Positions 39,766-44,265 of a DNA stretch of 44,265 nt are shown here, one piece after another; the stretch's first letter is position 1, and the number at the start of each line of letters is the position of its first letter. The stretch lies in assembly GCA_900754795.1 (NCBI GenBank), contig CAAEEA010000079.1:1-44265 (forward strand), given 5' to 3'. Position numbers and translations under genes: made by a program. The notes below the pieces were generated by a model. It saw nothing but the letters and a program-made list of their open reading frames with translations. It was not told the DNA's origin and did not search any database. The DNA comes from Clostridia bacterium (GTDB taxonomy: Bacteria > Bacillota > Clostridia > Peptostreptococcales > Anaerovoracaceae).

Positions 39766-41322
39766 TCAGATGACTCTGGTCGTCCAGTCTTCGACATTGA
39801 TTATCCTGGTGACAAAATCCTCATAAAACTCCGGTTCATGGGAGACGAGGAGCACTGAGCCGGGATATTCGGCAAGAGCTCTTTTGAGCTCTTTTTTTGC
39901 GTCCTGATCAAGGTGGTTGGTAGGTTCGTCAAGTATGAGCCAGTTGTGCTCCCTGTTCATGATAACCGCAAGCCTGACTTTGGCGTTTTCGCCGCCGCTG
40001 AGCACCCGCATCTGACTGGTTATGTGTTCGTTGGTAAGTCCGCATTTGGCGAGACACAGCCTGACTTCGCGGTTTTCCATGGCAGGAAACTGCTCCCAGA
40101 AATATTCGAGGGCTGTCTGCTCCAGGTCACGGCCGGCTTCCTGACAAAAATATCCGGGAAATAGATAGTCGCCTTTTGAGATCCGTCCTTTATAAGGCGG
40201 AATCTCACCGAGAATGGTCCGGAGCAGAGTCGTCTTGCCCAGACCGTTGGTGCCGGTAACGGCGATTTTTTCTCCCCGCTCTATGGAAAAGGACACAGGC
40301 CGCGTCAGAGGAGAGTCGTATCCGATCACAAGATCCTCAGCTTCCGCGAGAAATCTTCCCGGCGTCCTTGCCATGAGAAAATTAAATTCCGGCTTGATCT
40401 TTTCCTGCGGTTTTTCGAGTATTTCCATCTTATCAAGCTGTCTCTGCCTGGCGTGAGCCATACCCCTTGTAGCGACCCGGGCTTTGTTTCTGGCGATGAA
40501 ATCTTCAAGCCGCTCGATTTCTGCCTGCTGCCGCTCATAGGCTCTCAGCTCCTGCGCTTTTTGTATGTCGTACATTCTCCGGAAGTTTTCGTAATCCCCT
40601 GTGTAGCGTGTCATATTGCCGCCGTCCAGATTATAGATGACGTTGACTACCGAATTGAGAAATTCAAGATCGTGGGACACTAAGATAAAAGCGTTTTCGT
40701 ATTCGCTCAGAAAACGTGTCAGCCATACTATGTGCGGATGATCCAGATAGTTGGTCGGCTCATCAAGTATGAGTATGGACGGGTTTTCGAGGAGCAGTTT
40801 GACCAGAAGCACCTTGGTCCGCTGCCCTCCGGAAAGTTCCGCCACATCCCGGTCTAACCCGACGGATAAAAGCCCGAGGCCTCCGGCCACTTCTTCTATT
40901 TTGGCGTCAAGCTGATAAAATCCTCCGGCTTCAAGTATCTGCTGTATCTCTCCGGCTTCTTCCATCATTTCATCTATCTTATCCGCGTCTGCCGACGCCA
41001 TGGCGTCATAAAGCCCGAGCATTTCTTTTTCGAGCTCGTACATATGGTCAAAGGCGCCTCTAAGCACCTGCCTTATGGTCATACCTCCGGCAAGGGCGCT
41101 GTGCTGATCCAGATAACCTGTGGTAACGTGCCGTGACCAGGTAACTTTTCCTTCATCCGGTCTGATCTTGCCGGTGATGATGTTCAGGAAGGTTGACTTT
41201 CCCTCTCCGTTTGCTCCGACAAGACCGATATGCTCTCCTTTGAGAAGCCTGAAAGAAGCGTTCTCGAGAATCTGCCTGGCGCCGAAGCCGTGACTGACGT
41301 TTTCTACTGTAAGTAAGCTCAT
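39766..41322 (-). CDS. ABC-F family ATPase
   Basis: Soluble protein of 518 residues with two ABC domains and no membrane segments. ABC-F proteins act on the ribosome in translation control or antibiotic protection. The first domain has Walker A GANGEGKST (about 36-44), signature LSGGQRTKV and Walker B LILDEPTNYLD. The second has GTNGLGKTT, a slightly altered signature LSGGENAKV and LILDEPTNHLD. The linker of about 70 residues between them is the P-site tRNA interaction motif. The length and layout resemble YkpA/YbiT-type housekeeping members rather than long resistance proteins. AAAGGAGAACCACATT precedes the start. Confidence 0.92.
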   Translation of the reverse strand: MSLLTVENVSHGFGARQILENASFRLLKGEHIGLVGANGEGKSTFLNIITGKIRPDEGKVTWSRHVTTGYLDQHSALAGGMTIRQVLRGAFDHMYELEKEMLGLYDAMASADADKIDEMMEEAGEIQQILEAGGFYQLDAKIEEVAGGLGLLSVGLDRDVAELSGGQRTKVLLVKLLLENPSILILDEPTNYLDHPHIVWLTRFLSEYENAFILVSHDLEFLNSVVNVIYNLDGGNMTRYTGDYENFRRMYDIQKAQELRAYERQQAEIERLEDFIARNKARVATRGMAHARQRQLDKMEILEKPQEKIKPEFNFLMARTPGRFLAEAEDLVIGYDSPLTRPVSFSIERGEKIAVTGTNGLGKTTLLRTILGEIPPYKGRISKGDYLFPGYFCQEAGRDLEQTALEYFWEQFPAMENREVRLCLAKCGLTNEHITSQMRVLSGGENAKVRLAVIMNREHNWLILDEPTNHLDQDAKKELKRALAEYPGSVLLVSHEPEFYEDFVTRIINVEDWTTRVI

Positions 41323-41401
41323 AATGTGGTTCTCCTTTAAAGATATAATATCATAAGGAGAGCGAAATTAAAAGAATATCCGCGCCTTTTATTTCCATAT
41401 A

Positions 41402-41430
41402 TTTACATTTTAGCGTGTATATCGTATAAT
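41402..41430 (+). promoter_or_regulatory. sigma-A promoter of the nuclease-like gene
   Basis: TTTACA (41402-41407), a 17-bp spacer and a perfect TATAAT (41425-41430), just upstream of the ribosome binding site, leaving a very short leader. Confidence 0.75.
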
Positions 41431-41444
41431 TGTCCAGAGGAGGG

Positions 41445-42254
41445 ATGAATTTGGATTTCAGGGATTTAACAGCTAAGGATATAGAACTGCAAAAAAGGCT
41501 GATAAGAGAATACAGGAACAGAGCCGAAGAGCTTCCTGAAGGGCTTCTGAAGAAGCGCGTGAAAGGAACACGCGCGGAATATTATCAGATTACTGACCGG
41601 GAGCGCTATATCTCTGCTGAGAATGAAGAAACAGTTGAGGGGCTGAAGCTCCGCAGATATTTTCAGGCGGCGATTATGAGGATGGAAAAGAACGTCGCCG
41701 CGGAAGAAAAACTGCTCACGCGTTACAAACCTTACGGATATGACGATATCCAGCAGGCTTTGCCCGCCGCCTACAGAATGGAAATCTCCGGCGCAGATCA
41801 AAGCTGCCGGAGCGAAAGAACGGATACCTGCTGCCCGCCGCCTGATGACAATTGGGAATATCGTGAACGGGGCAGGGGTCATACAACGTCCGCCGGCCAC
41901 AGAGTACGATCAAAAAGTGAAATGCTGATATGCGATATGTTAGACGCGTCGGGAATCCGGTATGAATATGAAAAGCCGCTGAAGCTGAGAACAGCGCGGG
42001 GAGAAGTGATTTGGGCTCACCCGGATTACACTTTTTACGGACGCTTTGGTCAGGTCGTTTACTGGGAGCATTTCGGTATGCTCGGAGAACCGGAGTATCG
42101 CGCGAAAGCCTTAAAAAAGATGGATGTATATATCGCCAATGGCGTCATACCTTCAGTGAACCTGATAATAACCGCCGAAAGCCTTGACGGAAAGCTGGAT
42201 GGTAATTCCATCAGGCGCAGCATCGACCTGCTGAAAGATATGCTGATGTGGTAG
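41445..42254 (+). CDS. uncharacterised protein with nuclease-like C-terminal domain
   Basis: A 269-residue protein. The N-terminal about 105 residues form a charged helical region (coiled-coil-like). A central segment (about 115-145) is rich in Cys/Pro/Arg and looks disordered. The C-terminal half reads RVRSKSEMLICDMLDASGIR, YEKPLKLR, AHPDYTFYGRFGQVVYWEHF and later LIITAES, a pattern of Glu, P-D and E/K positions resembling the PD-(D/E)XK restriction-endonuclease fold often seen in clostridial genomes. The function is unknown. The ATG at 41445 is very close to AGAGGAGG; the in-frame TTG at 41451 has better spacing and is an alternative. It has its own promoter and ends just before a repeat cluster. 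Confidence 0.75.
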   Translation: MNLDFRDLTAKDIELQKRLIREYRNRAEELPEGLLKKRVKGTRAEYYQITDRERYISAENEETVEGLKLRRYFQAAIMRMEKNVAAEEKLLTRYKPYGYDDIQQALPAAYRMEISGADQSCRSERTDTCCPPPDDNWEYRERGRGHTTSAGHRVRSKSEMLICDMLDASGIRYEYEKPLKLRTARGEVIWAHPDYTFYGRFGQVVYWEHFGMLGEPEYRAKALKKMDVYIANGVIPSVNLIITAESLDGKLDGNSIRRSIDLLKDMLMW

Positions 42255-42263
42255 CCCCCGCCG

Positions 42264-42400
42264 CTCCGGGGATGTTGGACATCCCCCGGCGCGCCGATAT
42301 CTCCGGGGATGTCGGATATCCCCGGGCGTGCCGATATCTCCGGGGATGTCGGACATCCCCTGGGCGCGCCGATATCTCCGGGGATGTCGGATATAATCGG
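42264..42400. repeat. 37-38-bp tandem repeat made of palindromes
   Basis: Three full copies (42264-42300, 42301-42337, 42338-42375) and a diverging fourth. Each copy contains an inverted repeat such as GGGGATGTC-G-GACATCCCC, a GCGCGCC-type palindrome and GATATC at the junction. Substitutions are few, and in copy 2 a C/T change weakens the dyad. Related TCGGGGAT words occur in the islands at 1-320 and 17360-17670. Confidence 0.9.
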
Positions 42401-42417
42401 GGATATCCTGTCTGATT

Positions 42418-42540
42418 CCACCTAAATTGCTTTTTATACGTGAAAAGGTGGAATTCTTCCACCTGAATTTGGATTTTATTAAAAAAAGGTGGAATCCGTC
42501 CACCTAAAGTGCGTTTTTCATCAAAAAAGGTGGAATCAAA
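42418..42540. repeat. 41-bp periodic repeat, three contiguous units
   Basis: Units start with CCACCT at 42418, 42459 and 42500, exactly 41 bp apart. Each holds AGGTGG at positions 29-34 followed by AA at 35-36, while the 22 bases between are AT-rich and variable. Adjacent units create GGTGGAA-N3-TTCCACC hairpins across the unit boundary, and CCACCT and AGGTGG within a unit can also pair. Confidence 0.85.
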
Positions 42541-42616
42541 AAAACCATTTTCACAACGAATGACAAATAAACTTGTCAAAAAGCGCTAATAATCATTGTT
42601 CGGGATTAAAACAGCT

Positions 42617-42698
42617 CCACCTTATTTTATGTAAATTGAAAAAAAGGTGGAAGACTTCCACCTTTTTTCGATTAAAGTCATGATTTGGGTGGAACCGC
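42617..42698. repeat. 41-bp periodic repeat, two further units with terminator hairpin
   Basis: Two more units of the same design start at 42617 and 42658, again 41 bp apart. Across their junction the sequence AAAAAGGTGGAAG-A-CTTCCACCTTTTTT (about 42640-42667) is a perfect bidirectional intrinsic terminator. The last unit ends with a degenerate GGGTGGAA near 42687. Confidence 0.85.
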
Positions 42699-42754
42699 CC
42701 TGCCTGCTCCGAGCACAGTTCAAACCGCCCTGCCTGCTCCGAGCACAGTTCAAA
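42693..42754. repeat. 30-bp perfect tandem duplication
   Basis: AACCGCCCTGCCTGCTCCGA plus GCACAGTTCA (42693-42722) is repeated without change at 42723-42752. It abuts the stop codon of the D-cysteine desulfhydrase gene (42755). Each copy contains the small dyad TGCT-CCG-AGCA. Confidence 0.9.
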
Positions 42755-43780
42755 CTACAGCAAATGGATAAATTTTTCCCTTTCAGCCTCGAATTCGACG
42801 CGGTGATGAGGGGTGTTGATGCCCGGCGCGCCGCCGGTGTGCAGGAATACGACTTTTTCACCCTTTTTGATTCGTCCGGCGCGGATCATATCAATCAGTC
42901 CGGCAAAAGCCTTTCCGGTGTAGCAAGGGTCGAGGATTACGGCTTCCCTTTCCGCCATGTAGTAGATGGCCTCACGAACCTCTTTGCATGGGTTGTTGTA
43001 AGCGCCGCGGTCGTAGTCAGGGATCAGATCAAAGTCGTCAGGTGAGGCGCTGTATTTCAGCCCGAAGACATCAGCCATGCGGCTGTAATAAGACATGGCG
43101 TGATCCCGGTAGTTAGGGTGCGGTGAAATGAAGATGCCGGTCACGTGCATCGGCAGACTTTCATTTGCGATACCGGCGAAGAGACCCATGTATGTGCCCA
43201 TGCTGCCCACAGCCGAAACTACGCGGCAGCCCTCAAGAGCGGTTCCCTTTATCTGGGAAGCCATTTCCATGGCACATTCGTAATAGCCGAGAGCTCCGAT
43301 TTCGTTGGAGCCGCCAAGAGGAATAAAGTATACTTTTTCACCCTTTTCTTCGTAGGCGGCGGTGATCTGAGGAATTACACGGTCATAAAGCTCGTTCTCA
43401 CTGACGCCGGCTTCGGGAGCCTTGATCCACACATCGCTTCCCATAATGCCGTCAAGGAGCAGGTTGGCCGAAAGTTCACCGGGATACTCACCGATGGAAA
43501 CGATCGAGCCTTTAAGGCCGTACTTGTTGGCGACGGCACATGTAAGCCTTCCGTGGTTGGTCTGAACGCCGCCGACGGTCAGCAGCAGGGTGGCGTCCCG
43601 GTCCATGGCGTCCCGGAGCAGGTATTCAAGCTTGCGGAGCTTATTGCCGCCCATGGCCAGAGGGGTAAGATCATCCCTTTTGATATACAGTTCGATGCCA
43701 AGATCTTTCGATACCCGCGGCAGATATTCGATCGGGGTCGGAAGATGGAGGATATTTTCTTTTTCGTGATTCAAAAGCAT
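42755..43780 (-). CDS. D-cysteine desulfhydrase / ACC deaminase family PLP enzyme
   Basis: Fold-type II PLP enzyme of 341 residues. The PLP lysine sits in MGGNKLRKLEYLL (about 52-64), preceded by IKRDDLTPLA and followed by GGVQTNHGRLTCAVA, the pattern of the D-cysteine desulfhydrase/1-aminocyclopropane-1-carboxylate deaminase family. The PLP-phosphate-binding loop is near SAVGSMGTYMGL, and the end carries FLHTGGAPGI. Members release pyruvate, ammonia and H2S from D-cysteine, or deaminate related amino acids; the substrate here is inferred. The ATG at 43780 has AAAGGAGGCATTCTC upstream; a longer frame start is rejected. Confidence 0.88.
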   Translation of the reverse strand: MLLNHEKENILHLPTPIEYLPRVSKDLGIELYIKRDDLTPLAMGGNKLRKLEYLLRDAMDRDATLLLTVGGVQTNHGRLTCAVANKYGLKGSIVSIGEYPGELSANLLLDGIMGSDVWIKAPEAGVSENELYDRVIPQITAAYEEKGEKVYFIPLGGSNEIGALGYYECAMEMASQIKGTALEGCRVVSAVGSMGTYMGLFAGIANESLPMHVTGIFISPHPNYRDHAMSYYSRMADVFGLKYSASPDDFDLIPDYDRGAYNNPCKEVREAIYYMAEREAVILDPCYTGKAFAGLIDMIRAGRIKKGEKVVFLHTGGAPGINTPHHRVEFEAEREKFIHLL

Positions 43781-43806
43781 GAGAATGCCTCCTTTACATG
43801 TTTCTG

Positions 43807-43835
43807 TTTTCATTTTACCACATTCGTGCTATAAT
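43807..43835 (+). promoter_or_regulatory. putative promoter of the 102-residue gene
   Basis: TTTTCA (43807-43812), a 17-bp spacer and a perfect TATAAT (43830-43835), about 35 bases upstream of the start codon. Confidence 0.6.
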
Positions 43836-43869
43836 GGAAAAGAATTTTAAAAACAGGAGGTGCCTTAGA

Positions 43870-44178
43870 ATGGCTTTTTTGGATAAGATAGGTCAGGTGG
43901 CGAACAAAGTCGGAGAGGTTGCCGGCGACACTTTTGACTACAGCAAGGCTAAAGGAAAAGTGGTTCTTGAAAAGGGAAAGATAAAAGATATAAAAGAAGC
44001 TCTGGGAGATTATGTTTATGACGCTGTTTCAACTGACGGCGGGGTAGATATGGACAGAGTAAAAGCTTTCTGCGCTGAGATAGACGAACATATTGCCAAC
44101 ATCGAGGAACTTCAGGCGGAAGCAAAGGAGAGCGGAGAAAATATCGCTGAAACCTTCGGGGGCAAAGACGGGGAATAA
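43870..44178 (+). CDS. 102-residue helical protein of unknown function
   Basis: Small, charged, mostly helical protein beginning MAFLDKIGQVANKVGEVAGD. The second half is dominated by an amphipathic helix with many Glu, Ala and Lys (AFCAEIDEHIANIEELQAEA). Similar short proteins in Clostridia often carry a C-terminal zinc ribbon; none is present here, and only one cysteine is seen. The start is set by AACAGGAGGTGCCTTAGA. Its stop codon overlaps the next gene's ATG (TAATG), so the two are translationally coupled. Confidence 0.8.
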   Translation: MAFLDKIGQVANKVGEVAGDTFDYSKAKGKVVLEKGKIKDIKEALGDYVYDAVSTDGGVDMDRVKAFCAEIDEHIANIEELQAEAKESGENIAETFGGKDGE

Positions 44179-44265
44179 TGCTCGGAGTCATTGTCAATAC
44201 CCTGACTGTATTTGTTGGCAGCAGTATAGGTTTGCTGGCGAAAAAAGCCATACCCAACAACTGGA
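44178..44265 (+). CDS. DUF554 membrane protein, 5' fragment
   Basis: Only the first 29 codons lie inside the window. The sequence MLGVIVNTLTVFVGSSIGLL then AKKAIPNNW matches the first transmembrane helix and following loop of DUF554 (YdfK/YqgA-like) proteins, which usually start with a Gly-rich helix of this kind and have about seven helices. The function is unknown. The start overlaps the preceding stop codon by one base. Confidence 0.75.
   Translation, partial: MLGVIVNTLTVFVGSSIGLLAKKAIPNNW

Larger units (their letters stand above)
42255..42754. other. convergent 500-bp intergenic region filled with repeats
   Basis: No gene is supported in this stretch between the nuclease-like gene and the D-cysteine desulfhydrase gene. 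It consists of three adjoining repeat systems (37-bp, 41-bp and 30-bp units, listed separately) plus an AT-rich gap at about 42541-42616. Several units form strong hairpins, so at least one probably terminates transcription from both sides. Open frames across it are products of the repeats. Confidence 0.7.

Noticed and set aside
42059..42579. Minus-strand open frames across the repeats after the nuclease-like gene
   Set aside because: Their translations simply repeat the repeat units and overlap the nuclease-like gene; no start signals are seen.
42418..42698. CRISPR-like array
   Set aside because: The conserved parts are only about 6-9 bases at unit ends, the interiors are AT-rich and about 22 bases, the array is split by a 76-base gap and there are no cas genes nearby. 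A hairpin repeat family fits better.

Overview
The window looks like a chromosome segment of a spore-forming, anaerobic Firmicute of the class Clostridia. The evidence is four sporulation genes (gpr, spoIIP, yqfC, yqfD), a CIRCE-controlled hrcA-grpE-dnaK-dnaJ operon, AGGAGG-type ribosome binding sites, frequent TTG starts, a eukaryote-like single-chain glycyl-tRNA synthetase and a sigma-54 amino-acid regulator. An amino-acid-fermenting lineage such as Family XIII/Anaerovoracaceae would fit, but that placement is a guess.

From about 2.0 to 30.6 kb the order follows the conserved Bacillus/Clostridium housekeeping run: gpr-spoIIP-small ORF-lepA-hemW-(glpK)-hrcA-grpE-dnaK-dnaJ-(MFS transporter, MerR regulator, ArsC-like)-prmA-(small membrane ORF)-mtaB-HIT-rpsU-yqeY-(moaC, mog, unknown, PHP phosphatase, MOSC)-yqfC-yqfD-phoH-ybeY-cdd-era-recO-(DUF4342)-glyS. 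Parentheses mark insertions relative to the familiar order. rsmE, pgpH and dgkA, which often sit in this run, are not seen. gdhA (0.4-1.7 kb) precedes the run and is read leftwards.

After glyS comes a pyruvate phosphate dikinase-like protein of 751 residues. It has the ATP-grasp and PEP-binding parts but lacks the central phosphohistidine swivel domain.

The most unusual region is 32.9-39.8 kb. A sigma-54 activator there (34444-36525) has an N-terminal half that reads like L-erythro-3,5-diaminohexanoate dehydrogenase, a lysine-fermentation enzyme, with a broken nucleotide-binding loop. It is divergent from an APC-family amino acid permease. Immediately beyond its shared terminator lies a 79-residue gene of unknown family on the opposite strand. 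That gene is preceded by a full-consensus sigma-54 promoter (TTGGCACG-N4-TTGCT) and, 100 and 132 bp further upstream, by two 20-bp dyads spaced 32 bp centre to centre, as expected of enhancer sites. pyrR and two tandem LysO-family (lysine exporter) genes follow. The picture is a self-contained module that probably senses lysine or a lysine-degradation intermediate, with the 79-residue protein as a likely sole operon target.

The right end holds an ABC-F ATPase, a nuclease-like protein, a 500-bp convergent intergenic region packed with three different tandem repeat families, a D-cysteine desulfhydrase-type PLP enzyme, a small helical protein and the start of a DUF554 membrane protein. GTCGGGG-rich non-coding islands recur at 1-320, 17360-17670 and 42260-42410.
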